NCBI RefSeq assembly: GCF_900115265.1
Contig: NZ_FOVU01000001.1
Span: 248,001 to 312,000 of the forward strand
From: Bradyrhizobium sp. Ghvi
GTDB lineage: Bacteria > Pseudomonadota > Alphaproteobacteria > Rhizobiales > Xanthobacteraceae
Reading direction: 5' to 3'
Length of the DNA stretch: 64,000 nucleotides
Shown here: one piece after another, positions 52,708-61,094 of the stretch
Layout: each line of letters begins with the position of its first letter
Position numbering within the stretch: position 1 is the first letter of the stretch
Notes under the pieces: model-generated
The model's input: the letters and a program-made list of their open reading frames with translations, nothing else
Database searches by the model: none
Told to the model about the DNA's origin: nothing
Position numbers and translations under genes: made by a program

Positions 52708-53753
52708 CACGAGACGATGCAGCTCTCGAAGCCCTCGCGAATGGCCTTTTCCGGCAGTTCGCGGCCGATGAAGACGAGCCGGCTCTCGCGCTTCTCACCC
52801 TCTTTCCACTTCCGCTGGTGGTTACCCTCCAGCATCATGTGAACGCCCTGGAAGACATAGCGATCGTCGTCGTCGTGGAAGGCGAGAATGCCCTTGGAGC
52901 GCAGGATCTTGCCGCCCTCGACCTGCACGAGGTTCTGGAGCCAGGGCATGAACACGTTGGGATCGAGCGGCTTGTCGGTCTTCAGCGAGAGCGACTGCAT
53001 GTCCTCGTCGTGATAGTGCTTCAGGCCGTGGCCGTGGTCATGATCGTGATGATGGTCATGACCATGATGATGATCATGGTCGTGGTCATGATCGTCGGCT
53101 TCGAGGAAATCAGGCTCGATGTCGAGGATGCGGTCGAGGTCGAACGCCCCGCGATCGAGCACGTCGGCCAGCGCCACCGAGCAGCGCTCGGTGCGATGTA
53201 GTTTCGCATAAGGGTTGATGCCACGGATGCGGGCCTCGACCTCGGCAAGCTCGCCCTTGTTGACGAGATCGGTCTTGTTCAGAACAATGACGTCGGCAAA
53301 GGCGATCTGGTTCTTGGCCTCGGGCGCGTCCTTGAGCCGGTCGGACAGCCATTTGGCGTCCGCAACCGTGACCACCGCATCGAGGCGGGCATTCTTCTGC
53401 ACATCCTCGTCAACGAAGAAGGTCTGGGCGACGGGCGCCGGATCGGCCAGGCCGGTGGTCTCGACGATGATGGCGTCGAACTTGCCCTTGCGCTTCATCA
53501 ACCCGTCCATGATGCGGACGAGGTCGCCGCGGACGGTGCAACAGATGCAGCCGTTGTTCATCTCGAACACTTCCTCATCGGCGCCGATGATGAGGTCGTT
53601 GTCGATGCCGATCTCGCCGAATTCGTTGACGATGACTGCGTATTTCTTGCCGTGATTCTCCGACAGGATGCGGTTGAGCAGCGTGGTCTTGCCGGCGCCG
53701 AGATAGCCGGTCAGGACGGTCACAGGAATTTTTTGGGCAGTCGCTTCAGACAT
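52707..53753 (-). CDS. CobW/COG0523 GTPase (zinc metallochaperone-like)
   Basis: 348 residues from the ATG at 53753. G-domain motifs: Walker A GYLGAGKTT (16-24), the metal-binding CICC at 69-72, and NKTD (159-162). A His/Asp-rich loop (about 231-258) precedes the C-terminal CobW_C domain. COG0523 GTPases deliver metal, often zinc, to target enzymes under limitation. It lies 85 bases after znuA on the same strand, with the WD40 gene overlapping its end, so it belongs to the zinc locus. Confidence 0.93.
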   Translation of the reverse strand: MSEATAQKIPVTVLTGYLGAGKTTLLNRILSENHGKKYAVIVNEFGEIGIDNDLIIGADEEVFEMNNGCICCTVRGDLVRIMDGLMKRKGKFDAIIVETTGLADPAPVAQTFFVDEDVQKNARLDAVVTVADAKWLSDRLKDAPEAKNQIAFADVIVLNKTDLVNKGELAEVEARIRGINPYAKLHRTERCSVALADVLDRGAFDLDRILDIEPDFLEADDHDHDHDHHHGHDHHHDHDHGHGLKHYHDEDMQSLSLKTDKPLDPNVFMPWLQNLVQVEGGKILRSKGILAFHDDDDRYVFQGVHMMLEGNHQRKWKEGEKRESRLVFIGRELPEKAIREGFESCIVS

Positions 53754-53837
53754 AACAACTCCGGATTGGGCTTTTTCCGCGCGACGCAAGGCGGGTGGGT
53801 CCCCACAGGGGTCGCCCCGACGGGGTGGCCCCCTGCC

Positions 53838-54701
53838 CTAATGGTCAAGCGCGCTGGTCAGGGCCTTTATATTGTGCCTGACCATGTCAATGTAAGTGGG
53901 GGCAGGCCCGTTTTCGCCGGTCAAACCGTCCGAAATCAGGGTCCCGCCGACCTTGGCGCCGGTCTCGGCCGCGATCCGGCGGATCAGGCGGTCATCGCTG
54001 ATATTTTCGAGGAACACGGCCGGGATTTTTTGGGCCCTGATCTGGCCGATGATGGACGCGATGTCCCGCGCGCTGGGCTCGGTTTCCGTGGAGACGCCAA
54101 GGGGAGCGATGAACTGGATACCGTACTCGGCGGCGAAATAGCCGAACGCATCGTGGGTCGAGATCACCTTGCGCCGCTCCGGCGGGATCTTGGCCACGGC
54201 CTCGCGGACTTCGCGGTCGAGCGTGTCGAGTTTTTCCAGATAGGCCTTGGACTGGGTGCGGAAGAATTCCGCATCATTCGGGGCGGCGGCAGCCAGCGCG
54301 TTGGCGATGTCGGTCACGTAGACCTTGGCATTGGGCACGGACTGCCAGGCATGCGGATCGGCCGCCGAGCCGAGCTTCAGCGGCGTGATGCCGGCGCTGG
54401 CGGTGACCATCTGCGCCTTGCTGCCGGAGGATTGCACCAGACGCGGCAGCCAGCCCTCGAGGCCGAGCCCGTTGACGATGACGAGCTTCGCCTCCGCAAT
54501 GCGCTTCGCATCGCCAGGGGCCGGCGTGTAGACATGGACATCGCCGTCGGCGCCGACCAGCGTCGTCAGATTGAGGCGATCGCCGCCAACATTGCGGACG
54601 AAATCGCCGAGGATCGAGAAACTGGCGACAACGTTGAGCCGCTCCGCGGCATGCAACGGCGCGGCGATCAGCAGGAGCAGACAAAGCAGGATACGCCGCA
54701 T
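53838..54701 (-). CDS. znuA: Zinc/manganese ABC transporter, substrate-binding protein
   Basis: 287 residues with a signal peptide (to about residue 18). This is a cluster A-I metal-binding lipoprotein/ZnuA-type protein: NVVASFSILGDFV, then candidate ligands His in GDVHVYTP, His in DPHAW, His in STHDAFGYF, and an Asp near LISDG. The three-His arrangement favours zinc over manganese. There is no His-rich loop of the ZnuA kind; the His-rich peptide is a separate gene in this operon. Six bases separate it from znuB. Confidence 0.9.
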   Translation of the reverse strand: MRRILLCLLLLIAAPLHAAERLNVVASFSILGDFVRNVGGDRLNLTTLVGADGDVHVYTPAPGDAKRIAEAKLVIVNGLGLEGWLPRLVQSSGSKAQMVTASAGITPLKLGSAADPHAWQSVPNAKVYVTDIANALAAAAPNDAEFFRTQSKAYLEKLDTLDREVREAVAKIPPERRKVISTHDAFGYFAAEYGIQFIAPLGVSTETEPSARDIASIIGQIRAQKIPAVFLENISDDRLIRRIAAETGAKVGGTLISDGLTGENGPAPTYIDMVRHNIKALTSALDH

Positions 54702-54707
54702 GGCTCG

Positions 54708-55577
54708 TCACGCTTCCAGATGCCGTCCAGGAAACACCTGGCGAACGAGCCCGCCGACGCTACCGAACAAGACCGAAACGACATAGAGCGCGGCAGCCAC
54801 GAGAATGATCGCAGGGCCTGACGGCACGCGGGTCTGGAACGACAGCACGAGGCCGGCATAGCCCGCGACCGCCGCCGCGACGACCGCGATGCAGATCATC
54901 GCCGTCAGATCGCGCGACCAGAACCGCGCAATGCCCGCCGGCAAGATCATCAGGCCCACCGCCAGCAGCGTGCCGAGCGCCTGAAAGCCGTTGACGAGGT
55001 TGACGACGACCAGCGCAAGGAAGGCGAGATGCGCGGGGCCGCCGGCGCGGCTCACGGTCCGTAAGAATAATGGATCGACGCTTTCGATCACCAGCGGTCG
55101 ATAGATCACCGCGAGTACCAGCAGCGTGACGGTGGCATTGAAGGCGACGACCAGCAGGGTCTGATCGTCCATCGCGAGGATATTGCCGAACAACACATGC
55201 AACAGGTCGATATTGGTGCCCTTGATCGAAACGATGGTGACGCCGAGCGCGAGCGAGGCCAGATAGAAGGTCGCAAGCGAGGCGTCCTCCTTCAACCCGG
55301 TCGAGCGCGCGACCACGCCGGCGAGGATCGCGACCGCAAAGCCCGCGATCAGCCCGCCGGCGGTCATGGCGAACAGGTTGAGGCCGGAGAGCAGGAAGCC
55401 GACGGCCGCGCCCGGCAGGATCGCATGCGCCATGGCGTCGCCGACGAGGCTCATCCGGCGCAGCATCAGGAACACGCCGATCGGCGCGCCCGCCAGTGAC
55501 AGCGCGATGATGGCGGCCAGCGCCCGCCCCATGAACTCGAACTCGGTGAACGGGCCGATCAGCGCGTCATAGATCAT
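54708..55577 (-). CDS. znuB: Zinc/manganese ABC transporter, permease
   Basis: 289 residues, about eight to nine membrane spans. Family segments: GAPIGVFLMLRRMSLVGDAMAHAILPGAAVGFL (residues about 31-63), then SLALGVTIVS, and LLAVGLMILPAGIARFWSRDL. The ABC-3 permease passes the metal from ZnuA into the cytoplasm with the ATPase ZnuC. It lies between znuC (6 bases) and znuA (6 bases). Confidence 0.94.
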   Translation of the reverse strand: MIYDALIGPFTEFEFMGRALAAIIALSLAGAPIGVFLMLRRMSLVGDAMAHAILPGAAVGFLLSGLNLFAMTAGGLIAGFAVAILAGVVARSTGLKEDASLATFYLASLALGVTIVSIKGTNIDLLHVLFGNILAMDDQTLLVVAFNATVTLLVLAVIYRPLVIESVDPLFLRTVSRAGGPAHLAFLALVVVNLVNGFQALGTLLAVGLMILPAGIARFWSRDLTAMICIAVVAAAVAGYAGLVLSFQTRVPSGPAIILVAAALYVVSVLFGSVGGLVRQVFPGRHLEA

Positions 55578-55583
55578 CTGAGA

Positions 55584-56339
<756 letters not shown>

Positions 56340-56341
56340 GG

Positions 56342-56578
56342 TTACCTCATCGCCAGAAGGACGATGCCCCAGAGCACTGCGCAGACGGCCAATGCGGCCG
56401 CGAGGCGCCCGGCCATGGTCATCCGCAGGATCGACCAGAGTGCGTCCTGGGCCGGATGCGGCGAAGTCGCATCGTGGATATGGGCATGGGTGTGGTCGTG
56501 CCCGTGCGAATGCCCATCGGTATGGGAGTGCCCATGAGTATGGCCGTGGTGATGGGTGTGGGACGCGGCGGGAACCAT
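56342..56578 (-). CDS. Small His-rich membrane protein, first gene of the znu operon
   Basis: 78 residues. The N-terminal 40 residues are about 40 per cent His, in His-x-His steps (HTHGHSHTDGHSHGHDHTHAH read in two halves), followed by one membrane span (about 56-77). It ends 2 bases before znuC, so the operon is this gene, znuC, znuB, znuA. It may hold zinc at the membrane for the transporter, or replace the missing His loop of ZnuA (inference). A Zur-like palindrome lies 10 bases before its start. Confidence 0.82.
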   Translation of the reverse strand: MVPAASHTHHHGHTHGHSHTDGHSHGHDHTHAHIHDATSPHPAQDALWSILRMTMAGRLAAALAVCAVLWGIVLLAMR

Positions 56579-56587
56579 GCCGAGAAC

Positions 56588-56600
56588 GTTATATTATAAC
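56588..56600 (-). promoter_or_regulatory. Zur-type operator
   Basis: GTTATATTATAAC is a perfect 13-base palindrome about the central T. Flanked by ACGTTATA..TATAACATTACG, it matches the core of alphaproteobacterial Zur boxes (TGTTATAnTATAACA). It overlaps TATAAT/TATAAC, a probable -10, so repression by zinc-loaded Zur would be direct. Transcription would start close to the start codon at 56578. Confidence 0.8.
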
Positions 56601-56649
56601 ATTACGTCTGTCCACGGCTCGCTCAGGGGCGCCTCCGTGTGAGGCAGCG

Positions 56650-56703
56650 CCCCCTCACCCGATTTGCTGGCGCAAATCGACCTCTCCCCGCTGGGGAGAG
56701 GTG
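56650..56703. repeat. Intergenic palindrome, family 4 (copy C)
   Basis: CCCCCTCACCCGATTTGC, then GCAAATCGACCTCTCCCC and GGGGAGAGGTG form two linked hairpins. It sits upstream of the znu operon and downstream of the Fe-SOD terminator. Confidence 0.75.
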
Positions 56704-56755
56704 AACCGCCCCTGCCGGCCCACTACATCAATGAAACTTCGAAATTCTGCACAGC

Positions 56756-56782
56756 AAAAAGGCGGCCGCGCAAGCGACCGCC
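56756..56782 (-). terminator. Terminator of the Fe-SOD gene
   Basis: On the minus strand, GGCGGTCGC pairs with GCGGCCGCC (one G-T pair) around TTGC, followed by five T residues (56760-56756). It lies about 105 bases after the SOD stop codon because a family 2 palindrome is in between. Confidence 0.9.
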
Positions 56783-56787
56783 TCTTT

Positions 56788-56877
56788 GTCATTCCGGGGC
56801 GCGCGAAGCGCGAGCCCGGAATCCATTTACCACGCGGACTGACGCCCGATGGCGCTCACGTGCCGCCCCGGAATGAC
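56788..56877. repeat. Intergenic palindrome, family 2 (copy C), in the SOD 3' UTR
   Basis: GTCATTCCGGGGCGCGCGAAGCGCGAGCCCGGAATCC on the left (read 56788-56824) and TGCCGCCCCGGAATGAC on the right. It is inserted between the SOD stop codon (56888) and the SOD terminator, so it is transcribed as part of the mRNA. Confidence 0.9.
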
Positions 56878-56887
56878 CGAGAAGAGG

Positions 56888-57484
56888 TTACACCTTCTCG
56901 AACAGGGACTCGACGTATTCCCAGTTCACGAGGTTCTCGACGAACGCCTTCAGATAGTCGGGACGGCGGTTGCGATAGTCGATGTAATAGGAGTGCTCCC
57001 AGACGTCGCAGCCGAGGATCGGGGTGGCGCCGTGCACCAGCGGATTCTCGCCGTTCGGGGTCTTGGAGATCTCGAGCTTGCCGTTCTTGACTTGGAGCCA
57101 GCACCAGCCGGAGCCGAACTGGCCGACGCCGGCCGCCTGGAAGTCGGTCTTGAACTTCTCGAAGCCGCCGAGGTCCTCGTTGATCTTCTTCTCGAGCTTG
57201 CCGGGCAGCTTGGTGCCGCCGCCATTGGGCTTCATCCAGCTCCAGAAATGAATGTGGTTGTAGTGCTGGCCGGCATTGTTGAACACCGCGGGGTTCTTGC
57301 CGAACGAGCCCTTGACGATTTCCTCAAGAGACTTGCCTTCCCATTCGGTGCCCTTGAGCGCGTTGTTGCCGTTGGTGACGTAAGCCTGATGATGCTTGTC
57401 GTGATGGAATTCCAGGGTTTCCTTCGACATGAACTGGCCGAGGGCATCATAGGCGTAAGGGAGTGGGGGCAGCGTAAAGGTCAT
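56888..57484 (-). CDS. sodB: Superoxide dismutase (Fe/Mn type, iron-like)
   Basis: 198 residues. The N-terminal TLPPLPYAYDALGQFMSKET, the metal ligands His in LEFHHDKHHQAY, His in AGQHYNHIHFW, and Asp/His in CDVWEHSYYIDYRN are all present; the Q-H pattern of AGQHYNH and GSGWCWL fit iron SODs. It removes superoxide in the cytoplasm. The downstream intrinsic terminator is separated by a palindromic repeat. Divergent from the GNAT gene at 57722. Confidence 0.96.
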   Translation of the reverse strand: MTFTLPPLPYAYDALGQFMSKETLEFHHDKHHQAYVTNGNNALKGTEWEGKSLEEIVKGSFGKNPAVFNNAGQHYNHIHFWSWMKPNGGGTKLPGKLEKKINEDLGGFEKFKTDFQAAGVGQFGSGWCWLQVKNGKLEISKTPNGENPLVHGATPILGCDVWEHSYYIDYRNRRPDYLKAFVENLVNWEYVESLFEKV

Positions 57485-57721
57485 GGGTTCTTGTCCGCAA
57501 CTGGTGGGGAACGAGGCTTAACGGTCACCCCTTATAGAAGGTTCCTGTGCCGTAAAATACCGCCAATTTGCGAAAAGGCGCGATGCGATCACGTGGCTTG
57601 ATTGCACAACTTCGCCGCAGGCAAGCGCATGTTCACCCTGATGTGCCGCAAAATATCATTGCCTTTGAAGCGCTTATGGCAGAACGAATGCGCCACGCAA
57701 CGGGGACCGCAAGGCAGAGCC

Positions 57722-58249
57722 ATGAGCATCGAGATCGACATCCTCAACGGCGACGCCTCGTGGCGGATCGCTGAACCGCTCCATCAGGCGGTCTGGGGCC
57801 CGGACATGATCGCAGGCAAGCCCTGGGCTCACGTCAAATGGGCCAATGCCGATCTGCGCGTACTGATCGAGACGCCCGAGGACGGCCTCGTCTGCCATGT
57901 CGGCATCTATTTTCGCACCATCACCTGGAATGGACAGAAGGTGCATGTCGGCGGCATCGGTGGCGTCTGCACGCGTGAAGACCGCCGCAAGCGCGGCTAT
58001 GCCACCATGGCGATCGACGCCGCCGTGCACACCATGCGCGCAAACGAGGCGGTTCGCTTTGCGATCCTGTTCTGCGAGCCGCACAATTTTGCGTTCTACC
58101 AGAGCCGGAGCTGGCTGCCCTTCAAGGGCGAGGTCTATTGCGAGCAGCCGGAGGGGCGGATTCGCTTCGATTACATGGCGCCGTACGTCTTCAACATCGT
58201 CCGCGCGCCGACGCTCGGCACAATCGATCTGTGCGGTCTGCCGTGGTGA
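57722..58249 (+). CDS. GNAT-fold acyltransferase
   Basis: 175 residues from the ATG at 57722; an earlier in-frame start (57602) lies in what looks like leader sequence. The acetyl-CoA-binding motif GGVCTREDRRKRGYATMAIDAAVHTM has the R/Q-x-x-G-x-A pattern, and the following HNFAFYQSRSWLPF resembles the last beta-strands of GNAT proteins. The N-terminal HQAVWGPDMIAGKPWAH is unusual. No substrate can be given. Single gene. Confidence 0.78.
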   Translation: MSIEIDILNGDASWRIAEPLHQAVWGPDMIAGKPWAHVKWANADLRVLIETPEDGLVCHVGIYFRTITWNGQKVHVGGIGGVCTREDRRKRGYATMAIDAAVHTMRANEAVRFAILFCEPHNFAFYQSRSWLPFKGEVYCEQPEGRIRFDYMAPYVFNIVRAPTLGTIDLCGLPW

Positions 58250-58384
58250 GCTTCGCGCGAGCGATTGCGCCGGCTCCCGAGGCAAATGCACGCAGACGGA
58301 TAAGCTCTGGAATGTGATTCTCTTCAGCGTTGCACTATCCTGCCGGGCTGCTATGGAGGCGCCATCATTTTCGGGGCTGTCTCC

Positions 58385-58843
58385 ATGTTCGAACGATTCG
58401 CCATTTTCAAACGATTCACCATTGTCTCCGTCCTCCTGGCCGCGCTGCCTGGCGCGACCGCCGCACATGCGCAGAGCGCTGACGCCGGCGGGACCTGGCT
58501 GACCCAGGCTGGCGATGCGCGCGTCAAGATCAGCAAATGCAGCGGCGGCATCTGCGGCATCATCGTCTGGCTGAAGCAGCCCTACGACACCGCGACGGGC
58601 CAGCCGGCGACCGACAGCAAAAATCCCAATCCCGCGCTCGCCAAGCGTCCGATCATCGGCTTGCCGCTGTTCTCCGGCATGCAGCCTGCGGGCCCGAACA
58701 AATGGTCCGGCCAGATCTACAATGCCGATGACGGCAGCACCTATGCGAGCAGCGTCACGGTGACGGGCGCCGAGACGCTGCGGGTCGAAGGCTGCGTCGG
58801 CGCGCTCTGCGGCGGCGAAACCTGGACGCGCGCGGGACGCTAG
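58385..58843 (+). CDS. DUF2147 exported protein
   Basis: 152 residues with a signal peptide (to about residue 30, ending AHAQ). The mature part has the DUF2147 pattern: GTWLTQAGDARVKISKCSGGICGIIVWLK (about 36-64), GKKY-like IYNADDGSTYAS, and a closing C-V-G-A-L-C-G-G-E-T-W. Four Cys residues could form two disulfides in the periplasm. The family is linked to envelope or stress roles, with no proven function. Single gene, followed by a palindromic repeat. Confidence 0.88.
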   Translation: MFERFAIFKRFTIVSVLLAALPGATAAHAQSADAGGTWLTQAGDARVKISKCSGGICGIIVWLKQPYDTATGQPATDSKNPNPALAKRPIIGLPLFSGMQPAGPNKWSGQIYNADDGSTYASSVTVTGAETLRVEGCVGALCGGETWTRAGR

Positions 58844-58849
58844 ATCTTG

Positions 58850-58986
58850 CTCGTGTACCGGACGCGATGCAGCGCAAAGCGCTGCTTCGCAGAGCCGGGA
58901 CCCAGAAAGCTGCGTGAACCATGCCGAGACATGGGCCCGGCTCTGCAGCGCATCACTACGTGCTGCGCTGGGTCCGGGGCACGAGA
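58850..58986. repeat. Intergenic palindrome, family 5
   Basis: Nested inverted arms: CTCGTGTACCGGACGCGATGCAGCG and CGCTGGGTCCGGGGCACGAG (outer), CAGAGCCGGGACCCAG and GGGCCCGGCTCTGCAGCG (inner). It fills the gap between two convergent genes. Only one copy of this family is in the window. Confidence 0.8.
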
Positions 58987-58992
58987 GTGCTG

Positions 58993-60138
58993 CTATCCCG
59001 CCATCGTCTTCAAGGCCGTCGCCGCCGAGGCGTAGCCGCCCCGCGCGCCGTCGATGAAATGCACGTGGTCGCTGCGCAGCGCCGAAGGCGTGAAGCAGGT
59101 CATCATCGCGGCATCCTGCTGATGAAGCCCGTAGCGGACGACGCCTTCGCGGGCGGCGATGGCGAGACGATCGCTCAACGCGCGCTCGAGCTCCGGCGTG
59201 CAGTCGAGAACCATGCGCAGGCCGTCGTCATATTTGCGGAAGTCGGAGTTCTCGACCACCTGGCGCTTGTAGACTTTCGGCAGGAAGCCGCCGATCCCAA
59301 TATCGAAGCGCATCAGCAGATAGACGAAGAACGTATAGGCCAGCACACCGGCGCGACGCGTGAGCAGCGGGCCGCCGCGCCTGGTGCGGGCTTCATAATC
59401 CAATCCCTGGGAGGGCCATTTCAGCGGCGGCCCCTGCGGCGGCACGGGCCGCCCCGCATCCGGGCTGCGCTCGACGAGATGGATGATGTCCTCGATGACC
59501 TTGCGGAACGCGAGCGGATCCGCGCCGGCAGCCGGCATCACCAGCACCGACAGGATCAGTCCGCGCGAGGCCGGCATAACTTCGAAGCGGCAGGACAAGC
59601 CGGAGAGATCGGGCTGCGTGCCCGGCGGCGCCTCCGGGACAGCAAACTCGCCGCGCTTCATCGCGGCATCGGCGAAGGCGAGCCCGCCGCCGGAGAACAT
59701 CGCGTAGGACAGATTGGCCGACGGACCGAAGCGCGCGACGCGCACGTCGAGACCTTTCGCGCGGATGGCGCTCACCGGCACCAGCGCGACGCGCATTTTC
59801 AGATCGAGATCTTCCCGCACCCAGGTCGCGGTCGCGGCCAGGGCTTCGCGGGCCGCTTCGAGATCGCCAGGTCCGACCGCAAAACTTGCGCCGTCGCCGC
59901 CGAACACGAAGGGAAATTCGCGTCCCTCCAGCGCATTCGTCACCGCCGCGATGACGGCGGCACCGGCCATGTTCACCGCCTTGTAGCGCTGCGCCGCGAT
60001 CGCCTTGGTGGAATCGACGATGTCGGCGACACCGATAGTCCAATCATCCGGCAGCGGCGAATAGAGCGCCGGCTCCATCAGGCTGGTGAAGCCGCGAAAG
60101 ACCGGTATGCTGCCGTAGAAGGGGGCGTCTGGTGTCAT
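58993..60138 (-). CDS. DUF3095 family protein with cyclase-like metal sites
   Basis: 381 residues from the ATG at 60138 (an upstream extension to 60282 is open but would overlap the FixK-type promoter of the divergent gene). Near the N-terminus, IGVADIVDSTKAIAAQRYK carries an Asp-Ile-x-x-Ser-Thr pattern, and FVFGGDGASFAVG carries a second Asp in a Gly-Gly-Asp-Gly turn. Together they look like the metal-binding motifs of class III nucleotide cyclases. The rest of the protein has no recognised domain. DUF3095 has no established activity, so a cyclase-like role is inference. Confidence 0.78.
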   Translation of the reverse strand: MTPDAPFYGSIPVFRGFTSLMEPALYSPLPDDWTIGVADIVDSTKAIAAQRYKAVNMAGAAVIAAVTNALEGREFPFVFGGDGASFAVGPGDLEAAREALAATATWVREDLDLKMRVALVPVSAIRAKGLDVRVARFGPSANLSYAMFSGGGLAFADAAMKRGEFAVPEAPPGTQPDLSGLSCRFEVMPASRGLILSVLVMPAAGADPLAFRKVIEDIIHLVERSPDAGRPVPPQGPPLKWPSQGLDYEARTRRGGPLLTRRAGVLAYTFFVYLLMRFDIGIGGFLPKVYKRQVVENSDFRKYDDGLRMVLDCTPELERALSDRLAIAAREGVVRYGLHQQDAAMMTCFTPSALRSDHVHFIDGARGGYASAATALKTMAG

Positions 60139-60297
60139 CGGGTGGTGCCCGGATGGTTGGAAACCGCGTCCGAAGGAGATACGAGGCAGAATCGGTCCGG
60201 GTTCGCCGGCCGCCGCTGCCCCCTCGATTTTCCGATCATTGGCCGAAATGGAGCCGGACAACAAGATCGCGCCGCGCCGCAATGACGCAGCCCGTCA

Positions 60298-60311
60298 TTG
60301 ATCGGCATCAA
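60298..60311 (+). promoter_or_regulatory. FixK/FNR-type box and -10 of the gene at 60375
   Basis: TTGATCGGCATCAA (60298-60311) is a perfect box. A -10 element TACGGT (60334-60339) lies at the class II distance from its centre, giving a start near 60346. The spacing match makes chance less likely than for an isolated box. Confidence 0.65.
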
Positions 60312-60374
60312 ACAGCCCGTCGCCGATTGCCCATACGGTTGACCAATCTGAAATGGTTGGTCGGGGTCATCGAC

Positions 60375-60746
60375 GTGTCTGACATCGGCAAGAAGGACTC
60401 GAACGCTCCGGTACGCCGGCGTACGGGACTTGACGCGATCAGCGCGGTGAAGATGCCGGAAGGACTGACTGCAGCGGTCGACGCTTGGGCCGAGGCCCAT
60501 CACCTGTCGCGATCCGACGCAATCTGCAAGCTGGTCGAACTTGGTCTGAAAATCGCCCCCGCGCCTGCGCACACGACGGTCTCGGACGCCGCCAGGATCG
60601 AAGAGATCGCAGCGCATCAGATCGACCTGCTGCTCGATCCCGCCCTGCCGGCGGACGAACGCGAGCGGCGCATCCGCCGCCTCACCGAAGGGCCGCCGGA
60701 ATTCTCGCACGAACGGATCGACCTGCCGAAGCCGCCTCGGACTTGA
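60375..60746 (+). CDS. Small ribbon-helix-helix protein under a FixK-type promoter
   Basis: 123 residues from the GTG at 60375. The frame is open upstream to 60132, but those starts lie before the predicted transcription start. The central part (about 30-65) is a CopG-like ribbon-helix-helix motif: AVKMPEGLTAAVDAWAEAHHLSRSDAICKLVELGL, with the beta-strand AVKMPEG and two helices. A charged C-terminal region follows. It is likely a DNA-binding regulator, possibly of its own gene. It converges on the small FixK-type gene at 60758, with 11 bases between the stops. Confidence 0.72.
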   Translation: MSDIGKKDSNAPVRRRTGLDAISAVKMPEGLTAAVDAWAEAHHLSRSDAICKLVELGLKIAPAPAHTTVSDAARIEEIAAHQIDLLLDPALPADERERRIRRLTEGPPEFSHERIDLPKPPRT

Positions 60747-60757
60747 GCGCCGATTGG

Positions 60758-60967
60758 CTAATGCAGCTTCTCGTCCTGTCGCTTGCGCAACATCGCCATC
60801 GGCATGTCGTGACAACCCACCAGCCGAACGAATTGCTGCGGATACATTTCGTGGCCGTGATCACCGGAATTCTGGTGCGACATCGGCCGGCAGTTGACGT
60901 CGCCGGACCTTGTGGGGGAGTGGTCCGTCCGGCCCTGGTTTGAAGCGGTCATGCTTGAACTGGCCAT
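60758..60967 (-). CDS. Small His/Met-rich protein, probably induced at low oxygen
   Basis: 69 residues from the ATG at 60967, with an excellent GAGGGGAGCAG six bases upstream on this strand. The sequence has no membrane span; it is rich in His, Met, Ser and Gln (for example MSHQNSGDHGHEMYPQQ) and has two Cys. No family is recognised. Upstream lies a FixK-type box at 61056 with a -10 at the right distance, and a second box inside the leader. The coding frame is supported by the strong ribosome site and the promoter. Confidence 0.65.
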   Translation of the reverse strand: MASSSMTASNQGRTDHSPTRSGDVNCRPMSHQNSGDHGHEMYPQQFVRLVGCHDMPMAMLRKRQDEKLH

Positions 60968-60999
60968 GGACTGCTCCCCTCTCGATTAGGGCAGATCGA

Positions 61000-61013
61000 T
61001 TGACGTAACTCAA
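61000..61013 (-). promoter_or_regulatory. Second FixK-type box within the leader of the small gene
   Basis: TTGACGTAACTCAA (plus strand) is another perfect TTGA-N6-TCAA. Its centre is about 14 bases downstream of the start predicted from the box at 61056, so here a FixK/FNR-type protein might act as a block or serve a second start. Confidence 0.55.
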
Positions 61014-61026
61014 CCAATTGCGGGCC

Positions 61027-61069
61027 ATGCTACGACCAAATCCGGTTGGACGCCATTGAGCCGGGTCAA
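61027..61069 (-). promoter_or_regulatory. FixK-type box and -10 of the small gene at 60967
   Basis: On the minus strand the box TTGACCCGGCTCAA (61069-61056) is followed by TAGCAT (61032-61027). The distance of the -10 from the box centre equals that of class II FNR/FixK promoters, giving a start near 61020, 53 bases before the ATG. Confidence 0.65.
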
Positions 61070-61094
61070 TTTAATTGCGGCGGTAGAGTTCCGC

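Noticed and set aside
57602..57721. Upstream start of the GNAT gene at 57602
   Set aside because: The extra 40 residues lack GNAT character and a ribosome site; 57722 is better.
57722..58249. A NodA-like acyltransferase
   Set aside because: The HxxVWGP and KPW segments recall NodA only weakly; no other nod gene or nod box is present.
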